Origin: Saxidomus purpurata
Lineage: Eukaryota > Mollusca > Bivalvia > Venerida > Veneridae
DNA length: 64,000 bases
Direction: 5' to 3'
Assembly: GCA_022818135.1 (NCBI GenBank)
Contig: JAFMSR010000001.1
Span: forward strand, 33,821,463 to 33,885,462
In this document: positions 49,441-62,892 of the stretch, in pieces
Numbering within the stretch: the stretch's first letter is position 1
Layout of the letters: each line of letters begins with the position of its first letter
The notes under the pieces: generated by a model
The model's input: the letters and a program-made list of their open reading frames with translations, nothing else
Databases searched by the model: none
What the model was told of the DNA's origin: nothing
Program-made: the position numbers and the translations under genes

Positions 49441-50139
49441 TAATTTAATTTAATTGACATTTATAGAAAGAAATATCAAACCATTTTCAAATGAAACGGG
49501 CGTGTAATTTAATTTAACGATAATGCAAGTTTACAGGTACGGACGATTCGTTCAAGTACGAAAATTACATGAGATATGGTACTGAATCAGTCGATCCCCA
49601 CCCCACTTATGACACAGAGATGTACAAGCTGATCATGGTCTACACTTGTCTAGAAGAGAGACTCACCAACGGATAAGTTTGAATTTATTAATTCTACACC
49701 GAAGTTAAAAAGACGTAATGCAAAACATATTAACAATACATTGTACATAATATTCATATGCATAATTAATAGTATGACGGTGCTGATTCCGGTGTCCGAG
49801 TACCCTTATGGCTGGTTGTGCAATTTGGACATGGTCTACCGTTGCCAGTTGCTGCAAAGATAGAATGACATGTTGATATTCACAGGTACAAAACAATAGA
49901 GCTAAATCACGTGACAGCCTCCTGACCACATGGATGATCATATTGATCACAGTCTACACTGGTCTTGAAAGCAGACAAATGTGTCGTTAGTAAGGTAAGA
50001 TTTAACGACTTTATACATTATTTGGTTGCTGTAGGTTTGGCTATAATTACTTTAGGTTACATTTTTATCAGACTTTCAATGTTGTTGTAGAAGTAGTTTA
50101 ACGCCCGTCCCAACCGTCCCAACCGTATTTTGGTCATTT

Positions 50140-50330
50140 TTACAGGCGGGCAGTTTACCTAACAATCGTTCCTGTGTAGAACCAGTACTAGACACCTAAT
50201 CTCCGTAAGAAACTGCCAATTTTCTCACATAAATGGACATGGTCGGTAGCAGGGTGGGAACCCATATCCCTCAATTTATGAGAGGTTATAGTGACTCTAA
50301 CCACTCGACTACCAAGGCGGACATCGAAAC
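50140..50330 (-). repeat. tRNA-derived SINE, family B
   Basis: Near full-length copy. The minus strand begins with a tRNA-like head (GGTAGTCGAGTGGTTAGAG), then 'aacctctcataaattgaggg', and ends with 'cgattgttaggtaaactg', as in the 14515 copy. Confidence 0.7.
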
Positions 50331-52916
50331 CAATCATTAATTTAGTATCATCGAACCAATTTTGGAATGACGGCCCAAATACGGAAGTTGATCATAGTCT
50401 TCACTGATTTCAAAGACAAGCTCGATTAGCTGAAACTTATTTATTTTATACTGATTATACAAACTTGTCTTTATGTACTGTTATAAAAAATACAAATTTA
50501 CCGATACAGAATATTCATTGATGAGACTTACTGCAGATTTATGGTACTGTACAGATGAAAGCCCCTGACGACACCAACGTGAAATGATCTGGCTGACATA
50601 CTTTCCATCAATTAACGGGTAATTTAAAGTTACTACACCATTGAATTTTACATTGAATGTAAAGGACGTATTTAAATACATACCTACACGTAAAGAGTAT
50701 TTGTGTGCGTAACTTACAACGGAATGGCAGGGTTGATTTAGACAATTGGCATCTGACGACATGGATGATTAAGTTGATGATGGTCGATACAGGGCGAGAA
50801 GATAGGCAACGTATTTATGACAAATAATAAGTAACTGCAGTTAACAATTATTATAAAGATGAAAAAGGGTGTACTGCATTCAAAATGATACGTGTTTGTG
50901 GTTAAAGAACATTAAATTTTGTTTATAGGTCTTACAACATAACGGATTCAGTGGATTTTCTGATGGCGACACGGATGTACAAGCTGATCATAGTCTACAC
51001 TTGTCAGAAAGGAAGCTACGCCATCATTGGGTTAGTTTAAACTTACATTTTTGACATCGATTGCATAAAATCATGTCGCCTATTCTGATCGCCAAGTCAG
51101 AAAAGTTTATCACCAGCATGGTATAGACTGATTTCGGTCCGCACTAGTCGCAAAGGCAAAATAATGATTCACTCGTCATCAGTTGAATATATTTTAAAAG
51201 AACACTGTTGTTATACTATCCTGTCCGTGTCCGACTTTATATTCATGTTTAAAAGAACTAAATAACTGTAAAAATATTTAAGGAGAAGAATCCAATAAGA
51301 CAGTATTGCCTTTCATTCTTATCCTTTTTGTCTTTGTACGTCAATTACAATGTATGTATCTGTTAATCTGTATGTACAATTGATTATATTTATGAATAAC
51401 ATCCGTTTCAGCGGTGTTAGTCGTTTAATAAACAATGATTTGGAGTACTGAACGGTTTAGCCAGAAGGCCGAAGGCCTGGGGTTAAAACTGCGCTCGGTC
51501 GACAAATCTGTTTATTGACGATAACAACGCTGAAAAGGGTGTATTTCGATTCTACAGACCGATCTACAAAAAGTTGTAAATGCAAAGCGTTATTTTCTAC
51601 GCGACGCTCATTTAACGTCAGCGGCCCTATAGACGTCTGTTTCAGACACGGTTCCCGCGTTGTTTATGGTTTATTCTAACGACCAGCGAAAACCTACATT
51701 GAGAACAAAATCTATTTGGGTTTTCTGCAAAAACGGCCTTGAACGACCTGCACGCCTCGTGTTGGCTGCATACCCGACGTATAGAGGAGATGTACATGGA
51801 ACACTGTGGATGACTGGGCCAAAACGGGGATCGATGGATGACACACGTCCAGTTACTTGATTAATGTTACGATACCATTTACACTGACTTTTTTCAGTGT
51901 TTTGTTGTTTTGTTTTTGTTTACACAGTGACGTCATTAGTCAAGAGAAACTGTGACGTCATTTATCTATACCCGTAACATTTTTCGTACTTGATCTTATT
52001 GCTACCCTAAAATTCGAACCACTTCTAAATGAAATTCCTGTTCTTTACTTGAAATTAGATTTTTAAGTTTTTGATGAAAAACGAAACACGCATATACATC
52101 TTTCATGAAAGAAAGTCACTTGAAATAGCATCTTTCGTGTTCGCGGGAGGTAACTTCAACGGCAAAATCTAGGTGTGTAGCACGCCTGTAAATCGTTCGA
52201 TGAAAAGTTCTATCTTTTTCTTCAATTTTGTTTTAATGTCTGTTGATCGAATATTTCCAAGTTTGGTTTTGGTGATACCTCGTTTGTCGTTCTTATGCGT
52301 ATAAAACCAGGCCTGCGGCCTTCGTGATATTCTTGGCTACCAAACTCGGGTTATTCACGATAACCAACTGGCTTTTTTCTTAATTCATTTTTTCCTCTTT
52401 TTGGCACCTTGGGAATAAAATAGATCTATGTTTAATTTATAAAAATATTAAAGTTCAAATCCAATTCAATTTATTATTTATGACAAAAAAAATAAAACAT
52501 TTTCAAGAATGAAATGTGCTTACTATTATAACATTGATGCGCGTTTATAGGAGCAAACTACTCGTTCGTGGAAATTACAGCAGATAAACCTCCATGTTAC
52601 TGTGTCAGTTGAATGCCACCCTGATGACACTGATCGATGTGCATGCTGATCATGGTCTACATTAAATTTGAAGGAAGATGTCAACGTCGTCAGTGAGGTA
52701 AGTTTAACTCCTTTATTGCTTCTTTGCTGACTGCAGGTTCAACTTTAATAGTACAAAAATGTATATACATTTTGTTCGGACATTCTTGAAATATTTGAAG
52801 TTCAAAGCCAGTTAGATTTAGTAGTAATTTACAAGGATAATGAAATTTATAGTTCTGGAGAATGAAAAGAGCGTACTGCAATTAAGAAAGAGTGTGCTTA
52901 TTAGACTAAGATATTT

Positions 52917-53277
52917 TAGCTCGACTTATGAAGAGTAAGGAGGTATTGCACTCCCCCAGGCGTGGGGGGTCTGTGTTGGTTAAAGTTATTTATAAAGTCA
53001 AATATCTTGAATACTATCAAAGTTATTGACTTGAAACTCAAAAGATATGTTTACCATAAACATCTACACCTGAGGAAATAATCCCCAAAACTCTTTTTTT
53101 ATTTTTAACAGATTTATGTCCCTTTTCAACTTAGAATTTTTTGTTAAAGATTTCTATAAAGTCTAATATCTTGAGTACGATCGAACGTATTGACTTGAAT
53201 ACACCTATACTAACCATTTTACTAACAAACTTTCGAGTAGTCGAGCGTGCTGTCATGAGGTAGCTCTTGTTTAGTTT
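52917..53277 (+). mobile_element. Short copy of the AGCTCGAC...GTCGAGC element
   Basis: Begins 'tagctcgacttatgaagagt' and ends 'agtcgagcgtgctgtcatga' + 'ggtagctcttgttta', the same ends as the longer element at 62817-63966. The interior has the 'ttgaatact' and 'ttgacttgaaactc' tandem phrases. The terminal AGCTCGAC/GTCGAGC pair is inverted. Class unknown. Confidence 0.6.
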
Positions 53278-53639
53278 GTTATAATTATCTGATGCGATTA
53301 GGTTAATTGATTTAATAGTCGTCACCTATTTCGTATCAATTTACACATATTCTTTCAGTATAAGGAATATTTTTCCATCTTCCAGTTTCGATTGGTAAAT
53401 GGTGATTTCTGGATAAGACGCTTAATAATTGTAAACATAGAGTTGGTAGTTTATTGATAAACGGACTATGTAAAAAACTTGCCTTGTATAGTCCTTGAGA
53501 ACTGAGGCGCAGGTAGGTCAACGCGGCAGGCGTTATCTCAGACTTGTACAGATGAAGCACGCGTAAAAATAATAATGTCAGCCAATTGGTTAGTGCGTAG
53601 ACATTTCTATTTGCGTTCAGGTCGAACCAGTGATTTATT

Positions 53640-53760
53640 TTCATGTTCTTTTTTTTCTTTTCTTCTTTTTTTGGATCTTTTTTTTCATTTTTTTTTTCTT
53701 TTCTGTTTTAGATCATGTTTTGTGATATCTTTTTTTATATCTTTATTTTACATTTCAACC
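53640..53760 (+). repeat. T-rich low-complexity tract
   Basis: About 100 bp of T-runs separated by single C or A. Open frames through it are not credible proteins. Confidence 0.8.
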
Positions 53761-55329
53761 AATAACAATATACATGTATCAGAATTTCGGCTGTGTCTGT
53801 GCTAAATAGGCATGAAATGTGCTAACTCTTGAAATCTAAAATTAAACGGGATTTTAAAATAAAAGAAAAAATAAATTCGGGTTCGAACACACTTTTGTAA
53901 AAGATAAATTACACGCCTAAACAGCTAGTTTTTTTTCTATGTGAAAGCAATCTTTTTTTGACAACCTCTTACCTTTTTGGTTTCAACGAATAGTATTTGT
54001 ATAAATTGGTGGGGGATGTGTTTTCAGTACATCAGTATTTTTCGCTTATGCAGTGGCGTGTAACTGCTCCCTCAGTTGATAATACGGTCGGTATTCATTA
54101 ATGTCGCGCATGCGCATCAGTGTGTGAAAAGCCTTTCCTTGAACCCTACGTTAGACATGTTGCATAGCACATGCGTGTGCACTTCTTTAATTTACAATGG
54201 AAATTTCAGCTCTGTGAATTGTAGATGAATCGAAATGACGTTCCATTGACTCCTCTACAATCGATATAATCCGAATTATTAATAGTTTAATGAAAAATTT
54301 CCTTTCCTCGAAATTCTATGATATTATAATCCATCTCAGCATAATATCAGGCTCGCGTAATATTAATCTAAGCAGGTAATATATCCACATATTTGTTTAA
54401 ACATATTTTATTGCAAAGTTTTATACATGTTCATAAGAAAGGTTTGCAAAAGGGTTTGGCCACAAGTTCTACCGACCTCCCTATATATCCACATATACTA
54501 CATGAAATATTCCATATAATGTGACAAAACACCAGCTTGAATCAGTACCTGTCATAATCCACTGAACAGTTGCTATGGAATCATAGAATCACGAATATCA
54601 CCATTTTTACATACTTTACTCCCCAAGAAGTTTCTAATAATTGTTTACATTTAAATAAAATGAGACAATAATGATTAATTTCCTTGCACAAGGAAAGCAC
54701 TGTTGAATTGGCGATATTCGAACTTTGGCACCCACAGTCATAGGAAAGCGATCGTAACCATCCGGTCATTGTAAATTAACGTTCTTCACAAGTGACTAGA
54801 GTAAGAATAGTATGTTTTCTATATACTGGTTTTAAATGACTTGCAGAATGACCATTATAAATTAGAATTTATTTTAACACACTTTCTACGAGAACGTTAG
54901 TTATATAAAGCACTTAGAAAATCTATGTTTCTTCAGAGTTTCCACACGCCATACTGTGACGTCATCGTATCTATGTAGGGGTATTTCGAGCAGACGTGCA
55001 ACCTGCTAAGTGGAACGTGTGTGAGACTATTAGTTTCTTACATGAGTACGAGGTTCAGATCCAAATATCCGTCACTGAGGGTAACTGTTTTGGCGGGAAC
55101 GAGGCTCTGCCGATTATATTTTTGTAATTTGTTTTCCTATCAATGGAGTTGTTAATTTTTTCAGTTTGGACCGTACCAGTAGTTCCATACAGGATGGACA
55201 TTGCCAACACACTCGGGGGCACAGAGATGTAGAATGATCTGCACTGGTAGCAGAGTTAAAATCAGCTGGTCAGATAACTTTGAAACATTGCAAAAGTGAG
55301 TGGTACAAAGCATTATTTGTGAATATCGT

Positions 55330-55794
55330 CAGTATGTTGCGCTTGGATAATTTTTGCTTGAGTTACGGCCTTTAATTTTTTCAGCAAATTTTGTCACGCT
55401 ATTTCTCAGCAATCAAATACGTGAGAAGTAATCAATACCAAGCCTATGTATGCATATCTACAGCATTTTGCGCAAAGATACTTTTTATTGAGTTACGGCC
55501 CTTTGATTTTTCCAGGAAATTTTGTCCGCGCTATCAGTAACCATTGGCCAGAAATTAATGACACTTCATAGGTGTGATCGATATCAAGCCTATTTTTGAT
55601 AGATGCGGCCCTTTGATTTTTTTTCAGCACAGTTTGTCCGCGCTATTTCTCAGCAACAACTGGCTGGAAATCAATGAAACTTCAGATGATTGATTGGTAC
55701 CAAGCCTGTTTATGCATATAATTGGTATATTGCACTTGAATAATTTTTCATTGAGTTATTGCCCTTTTTATACCTTCAAAGGTGGGCATATTAA
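55330..55794 (+). repeat. Degenerate ~130-bp tandem repeat, left part of an interrupted element
   Basis: The phrase 'ttgagttacggccctttgat' + 'ttttcagcaaattttgtc' recurs at about 55360, 55490, 55605 and 55750. The element is broken at the TTAA site 55791-55794 and appears to resume at 58532 with 'ttaaaatcgcaccgtccg' and GTCC repeats. Confidence 0.65.
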
Positions 55795-56159
55795 GGTACT
55801 ATGCGACCTTTGTCCGACGTCAGGCGTCAAAAGGCGAATTTTCTCCGATTGTTATGAAATTTTGCCTAATGGTACTAAAACATATTGCATAACGCATTGT
55901 GTTTGTTTTAATTTTCCTATTTTTCATTACGTTTCCAAGCAACGCGACGTCGAATGTCGGTGGTGTAAAATTAGGAAATAAATGTTACTTTTGAGTTATA
56001 TACCGGTTTGTATATCACTTTGTGGAGTTTAGATGCACAATTAACAAGTAGCCCTTATTTTTACCAAGAAAGATGAAAACTGAGTTGTACACTTTTAAAA
56101 AAGACCATGTATGATTGGTTGATATTTTATTCCTTTCGAGCACATACATGTAACTACAG

Positions 56160-56225
56160 TCGGACCGCTCGCGTGGTTGAGTGGTCAGATTCACTGACTT
56201 GAAATTGCTGTAGCCTCAGATTTTA
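56160..56225 (+). repeat. Family B SINE head fragment
   Basis: 'cgcgtggttgagtggtcaga' + 'ttcactgacttgaaattgct' resembles the tRNA-like head of SINE family B, here on the plus strand and without the body. It lies inside the piggyBac-like element. Confidence 0.5.
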
Positions 56226-57426
56226 AACTATAGTCTATAAAGAACGGCGATAATAGTTATAGTTATTGTGCATAGTAATTGTCTATTATTCATAGCAAGT
56301 CATTGTGCTAACGTCGACCTGTGCTAACAAAAAAAAATCCCGATCGTCATCTTATGTTATAGCTAAAATCTCTACTTTATGATTGGACAAAATATGAATG
56401 TAAGTGTACTCAATTTGAGTCCGTTACAGGCCTGAAAGATGAGATTATTCTCGAAATAAAGTTTTAAAAGCACCGGACCAGAATTACGTTAGCTTTCAAA
56501 CCTTCTCATTTCTCATAATGGTAATGTTTCAGAAACAAATTTCAAGCTTCACAGAATACAAAATGTAAGGCTATTTGATGGCATCTCTTCCAATGACTGA
56601 ACCATTTTACTGAACCATCAAACTCTTATACTGTTCTGTCGGAAGTCGGTCTGGAGTGGGTGTATATTTAATAAACAATGTGTGATATTTTTCGATATGA
56701 GCTGTATCTGATTTTGCGAATACTTTGGTAAGTATGCATGTCTTTTAGATTGAGAGCTGTTATTACCTACAGTGTCGCACGTAAAACGTAAGAAAGAGAA
56801 CACACAGTAATATTAGACTAAAAAAAAATATGTTACAAAACATTGACATGCCTTTTGAAATCTGAATTTAGCCGTAACCGTCGTTCCCTATGGTCATATG
56901 TCTTTGTAAATATGCCAATTTGTACCATATTTATGTTAATTGCATACACACAAAATTGTAAGTGAATCTTGAATCTGAGTAATTGCTGTTCAGTTACATC
57001 ACCAGACGTTACTTTTTAGCAGCTGCTCATTAAAACGCTGTTTTATTCAACACCACCAGTGTTTCTCACTTTGAAGGAGTCGGGTGGGGTGGAGTAGGGG
57101 TTAGTACCTATAGGAGGAAAATGCGTGCGTAAATCGTTAAGATGATAAAATACACCAATCATTTGCTTTAGTGTTATACAAACACTAATTAAATAAACAA
57201 ATGTAAACAAATTGCGAATGTCACTGCCAAAACCTGTTACCTAATGCTAGAAAAGAGACAAAATACTTTGTATGATAGATAGCTATTTTTGTTATATAGG
57301 TAATAACATTTCATACTGTGTAAATTATGTGTAGTCTTAACTGTACTATACTTATGTCTTATACTGTGATATTGCAGAGGAGTTTTGTCAGTCTTGCACT
57401 CAATGACGTTAGACGACGTCATCCCC

Positions 57427-58022
<596 letters not shown>

Positions 58023-58531
58023 TCCCATTCAGGTTTTGAACTTTACTGTAATTTTTGAAAAATGATGCGCGAACACCCCCCTTTTTAATAGTATTCGTTA
58101 CGATCTAAATCCCCATTTGAGTCATTAATTGATTGAATCTCGTAACGGTGACCAAAACTAACTTTAAAGCAAGTCGTGGGTCACAATATCGGGTGAAAAA
58201 AATTCAGTAATCAACGCTTTGCGTTGGATGAAATAACAACAAAAACATCAAAATTTCATATATGCGTATTTCGGAGATAGAGAGCCAGCATGTGGTGGTT
58301 TTGAAATAAAAATGGGGAAATATTTGAACCAGATATGCATGTAAAAAACGTCGATTTTACACCACCGGCAATCGACGTCACGTTGCTAGGAAACGAATTG
58401 AAAAGTAGAAAAATTAAAACGAACACAATGCGAGCAATATTATATATGTAGTACCATTAAGAAAAATTCCATAGCAATCGGAAAGACCTCGCTTTTTGAA
58501 GTCTGACGTCAGGCAAAGGTCGCATACTACC

Positions 58532-58970
58532 TTAAAATCGCACCGTCCGTCCGTATGTCCGTCCGCCTGTCCGAATCAAAACATTTGGGGTTAGATGGCT
58601 ATGGCAACAATAGGTAACAGTTTAATTTTTTTGATGTCATACATTCCGTATGCCATATTTGGCTGTTTTTGGGCTTATGTTGTTAAAAACAACGACACAA
58701 ATAGCCACACATCTGCCAGTTTTTAGTACGTCCGTCCGTGTGTCTGTCCTATTATGTCTCCGGGCTGTAACATTGTCATGCATGAAAGGATTATCAAATC
58801 ATATGGCACAAATGTTCAGCAAATCAAGACTACCTCAAAGGTCAAAGTTACACTTAGAGTTTAAGGTCATGGAATCATGTATATATGTTCTTGTCCGGAC
58901 TGTAACTTTGATATGCATTAAAGGATAAAATAACTTGGCACAAATATTTAACACATCAAGACGACGATTT
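58532..58970 (+). repeat. GTCC-tagged degenerate repeat (right part of interrupted element)
   Basis: A GTCCGTCC-rich stretch at 58546-58575 is followed by repeats of a phrase like 'ccgggctgtaacattgtcat' + 'gcatgaaaggat' and 'tggcacaaatgttcagcaaatcaagac' segments, about 130 bp apart. Likely continues the sequence interrupted at 55794. Confidence 0.6.
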
Positions 58971-58971
58971 A

Positions 58972-59065
58972 CCAAAAAAAAAAAATTCAACCCACCACCC
59001 CCCTCCCCCCATTTTAAAAATAAAAAAAATAATTTATTTTTTTTTTTTTGGGGGAAAAAAAAAAA

Positions 59066-59111
<46 letters not shown>

Positions 59112-59187
59112 TTTTTTTTTTTTTTTTTTTTTTTTTATAAAAAAAAAAAAAAAAATAATTTTTTTTTCCCCCCCCCCCCTTCTTCTT

Positions 59188-59268
<81 letters not shown>

Positions 59269-59322
59269 TTTTTTATTTTTTTTTTTTTTTTTTTCCCCCC
59301 CCCCCCAAAAAAAAAAAAAAAT

Positions 59323-59394
<72 letters not shown>

Positions 59395-59395
59395 T
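58972..59395. other. T/C and A homopolymer block (probable artefact)
   Basis: About 420 bp of T-runs, A-runs and C-runs, ending in about 40 C. Ordinary sequence resumes at 59395 inside the same repeat family ('gaggcccaaacgtc'-like). Shorter C-runs follow at 59580-59597 and 59617-59627. Confidence 0.85.
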
Positions 59396-59639
59396 GTCGT
59401 AGCCTTGAGACCCAAACGTCTTAAAAATGCCCCTTCCTAAAAGGTCAAGGTCATACCAGCTAATGCCTTTCACAGTTTTTCCAGACATTGAATGCTAAAG
59501 ATGCTTTCTTTTGAAATATCAAAAAAAAATTATGCAGCTTTTTTATTATTAAAAAAAAAATTTGAGAGTGAGACCATTTCCCCCCCCCCCCCCCCCCTCA
59601 GGGTTTTTTTGATTTCCCCCCCCCCAGTGGCTGGGATGC

Positions 59640-60460
59640 GAGGGGATAACACATGAATTTTGATAGATTTTGTTCGATTTTAAGAAATGGAAATACCTTC
59701 TTCAGTTTTTGATAGACTGATTTAAATTTTTCACTTTGAAACTTGGAATATCTGTTCACTAACTTATATCTAATAGAATGAAGAATTTCACAAATAACAT
59801 AAACCCTGTCATTTATTTTGACTGGATTATAGCATCTTTTGAACTTAAAAAGTTTTACACACTCAACATTTTGTAACGGTAACAATGAACTGATGCAACC
59901 AAACTTAGTGAGTAGAAAGTATTTATGAATATCTTTAATTTGATTGTGTTTTGGGACTCCTGGGGTCAAGGTCACTGTAACTAAAAAAAGAAAACTGATA
60001 AATTTTCAATATCTTTAGTAACAGTTGACATAATGTAACCAACTTTTGTTTGTAGTAAGCATTTAAGAAGATCTTTAATGGGGATGTGTTTTTCGGCTCC
60101 TGGGGTCAAGGGTAAGGTCACTGTAAGTAAACATAGAAAAACGGTAGAATATTCAATATCTTTAGTTACAACTGACATAATGTCACTAAATTATCAAGTG
60201 TGTATTACATATGAATAAAAACTTTTATTGGGATTGTGTTAATGGGTCATGGGGTCAAGGTCCAGGATTTTTTTTAAAAAAAAAGAAAAAGAAAAATGGG
60301 AAAAATACAATATCTTTAGTTGCAGTTGAATTATTGTGACCAAGCTGTGTCTAGTAATTATTAACTATCATAAAGAAAACCTTTTGTTTGATTGTGTTTC
60401 GGGGTCCAGGTCAAGGATACTGTTACTTAAAAAATGGTAATAAATAAACCGTAGAAGGAT
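59640..60460 (-). repeat. ~130-150 bp degenerate tandem repeat (ggggtcaaggtcactg family)
   Basis: About four units. The phrases 'ttgtgttttgggactcctgg' + 'ggtcaaggtcactgtaa' and 'tcaatatctttagtaacagt' + 'tgacataatgtaac' recur at about 59950, 60090, 60240 and 60400. Non-coding. Confidence 0.75.
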
Positions 60461-60719
60461 GCTCGTGTTGAAGCGAGATTTTATCAAGATAACTTAAAGT
60501 TGGCTATAATGTATCCCCTCTAACAACATGGTTATGATGTGTCCCGTCTGCCTCTCCCCTTTCCTCTTTTTTTTATAAGTTTGACCATAATTTGACCATC
60601 TTACAAAATTGCACCTCCCATTCCCGAAAAAATATTTCTCAATTTTTGTTTTATAAGTTTCACCTTGATTCGTACACTGTAATACAACCTATTGTTAGAC
60701 AAAAACCCATTTAACTGAC

Positions 60720-60765
60720 AAGCCCTAAAATAGTCGAGCGTGCTGGTATGAGACAGCTCTAGTTG
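60720..60765 (+). repeat. 3' end fragment of AGCTCGAC...GTCGAGC element
   Basis: 'tagtcgagcgtgctggtatg' + 'agacagctctagttga' matches the 3' ends at about 53232 and 63928. The tandem body upstream (59640-60460) may belong to the same element. Confidence 0.6.
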
Positions 60766-60809
60766 ATAACTTTATCAGACGATTCAATGTGGGATTTTGT
60801 TATTCCCCG

Positions 60810-61620
60810 CAAAAGGCGGAGGGATATTGTTTTGGCGTTGTCCGTCCGTCCCGAGCATAACTCAAGAACCAATAGATAGAATTTCATGAAACTTAGAATG
60901 AGTGTTAAATAGCACAATGTCGCGACACACATGCAACTTTCGTCAAAATTGGATTTGTATCACAAGAGTTAATGCCCTTTAATGGTTATTTTCTTCTATA
61001 TTCAGTATAAAAAACATTTATATACTATTTCTCTGAAACCAAAATTAAATTGTAATTGGCTCAAATAATTTAATGTTCACTCTCTCTAATATCCACCATC
61101 TAAACCTCCTGATTTATTTTAGAAATTAGGCCCTGAAGGGGGTGTAGCGCTTTTCTTACATGTTATATTTAGATACTTTTTTGTTTTCTGAAACTAATAG
61201 TACTGATTTAATTAAACTTACAACAACTAAGTTCTGTATCACTGTAAGGTGCAGAAAAGAAATTATCCATCATTTTAAAAATGCTTCTTTTTTTCTGAAA
61301 AGGCTTGTCAGAATTTGATTTTGTTTGGTATAAATACTCAACTTTATATTCTCTAACAACGGAAAATTTAGAAACAGGATTTTTTAAAATAGAAATGAGG
61401 CCCTTTAGGGGATGTATTGTTTTTCTTACATTATAATTGTATATAGAAACTTAAGATTTTTTGTTGTCTGAAAGTAGTAGTACTGATTTGATTTAACTTA
61501 CAACAATTAAGTTCTTTATGACTGTAACTTTAATAAAAAAAAATCGCCACAGTGCTTAGGCCCAAGTGGGGTAGTGATTATTTTTTGAAACAGACAGACC
61601 AATTACAGTTATTCTTTTTC
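60810..61620 (+). repeat. Dispersed repeat beginning 'gcggagggatattgttttgg'
   Basis: Opens with 'ggcggagggatattgttttg' + 'gcgttgtccgtccgtcc', then 'caagaaccaatagatagaat' + 'ttcatgaaactta', followed by two imperfect about 300-bp units with 'aggccc.(a/t)gggggtgta' phrases (61130, 61395). No ORF. Confidence 0.6.
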
Positions 61621-61784
61621 AGCTATTAAATTTGACGGGCGATATTAATTTACTGAATTTGCTTGTTTTTCAGGAATTATGGATGGATGGGGTTTCACGA
61701 GTTTTCTGGCCGTATTGAAAATGCGAATAGTGACCATAGAATACACGTCGCATGAAACTGACACCAACTGCCGTAGCGTTAAAT

Positions 61785-62165
61785 ATCTACAAAGTGCCAG
61801 AGTGCGGCGTCCGTCCTTCAAAAACATCTCCTCTTTAACCACAAGGCCAATGTATATGAAACTTTGAAGAGATGTTCCTTGCATGAAGCCTCCACGCAGA
61901 ACTCTGGTTACCATTGTAACGGATAGGAAAAACTTTAAAAATCTTCTTCTCAAAAAACAAGAAGGCCCATAGCTTAGATATTTGGCATGTGGAATGACCT
62001 TGTGGATCTCTACCAAGATTGTTTAAATTATGACTCCTTGGTCAAAATTGACCCCGTCCGGGGTGTCACTTGTTTTTATATAGGCTTATATAGGAAAAAC
62101 TTTATAAATCTTCTCTGAAACCGCGTGGCCTATAGCTTAGATATTTAGCATGTGGCTATGCTAAT
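61785..62165 (+). repeat. Dispersed repeat (acaaagtgccagagtg family)
   Basis: Second copy of the family at 38530: 'ctacaaagtgccagagtgcg', 'gcagaactctggttaccatt', 'agaaggcccatagctta', 'ccaagattgtttaaattatg' and 'ttatataggcttatatagg'. Non-coding. Confidence 0.7.
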
Positions 62166-62816
62166 ATTGAATGCAGCGCCTTTGACGCCATGCACAATTC
62201 TTCTTGTTTTAGATTGAAAAGCATCTCTGTATCTTTGCATGCAAAGTTACATCTTTTATCGCATAACTTATTATGATGTCGCCAGATCTGTTGTCGATAA
62301 TCGACTTTTTTACAGCCAAGTGTGAGTACGTGTTGTTGTTGTCTTCTTTTGGTCCCATTTTGTGATTCCTTTTGATGATATACGTTTAGTACGGCGCCCG
62401 TTAAGTGACAAATCGTATTGACCTAAATTAGGAAAAACAGAGTTACCTCCCTTTTTATACGCCCTTGAATTATGCAAAATTGGCTAAATTAGCCTTGTCC
62501 GCTTTTTAAGTCAAACAGTTTTCATCCGATCTTCACCAAACTTTGTTAAAATATTTTTGGCAAAACTATTTATGATACTGAGGCTGCATGGTTGTCGGAC
62601 TGTCAAGTTAGATTACTCTTGTATGAATTTCATTCAAATTATGCCCCTTGTTTGCCTACAAAAAATGATTAAAGTTTTGCATGCAATGTACTATCATGCA
62701 CATATCTCAGTAACCTCTTATGGGAGTTATTTGAAATTTGGCAATAGTGTTCCGGGTATCAAAAAAATAAGTAACTAAAGAAAGCTTTAGACGTTTTTTC
62801 ATGATAACAGTTTTTA
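62166..62816. other. Region without recognised genes
   Basis: Mostly unique AT-rich sequence, with a 'ttatgccccttgtttgccta'-type stretch (62640-62700) resembling degenerate repeat bodies elsewhere. No exon or RNA gene seen. Confidence 0.5.
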
Positions 62817-62861
62817 GCTCGACATTTCGTAGAAAAAGGGAGCTATCCTACTCGCTTCGGC

Positions 62862-62892
<31 letters not shown>

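Larger units (their letters stand above)
49600..55310 (+). repeat. Cluster of degenerate 'gatcatggtctacact' repeats
   Basis: Diverged copies of a 40-100 bp phrase (gatgtacaagctgatcatgg, tctacact, then '..aaaggca..' and a T-rich 'gtttgaactt.atttattttac') occur at about 49620, 49935, 50385, 50770, 50980, 51125, 52640 and 55210. Isolated copies lie at 17070 and 38100. Spacing is irregular (150 bp to 2.6 kb). Other repeats and AT-rich sequence fill the gaps. No gene recognised in this interval. Confidence 0.6.

Noticed and set aside
53575..53805. 76-codon Phe-rich frame
   Set aside because: Translation of a T-rich low-complexity tract.
58935..59488. Frames of poly-Phe and poly-Lys/Gly
   Set aside because: Homopolymer block inside a degenerate repeat.
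61645..62016. 123-codon minus-strand frame
   Set aside because: Falls in a dispersed repeat also present at 38530 and 48890; the frame is not shared with the other copies.
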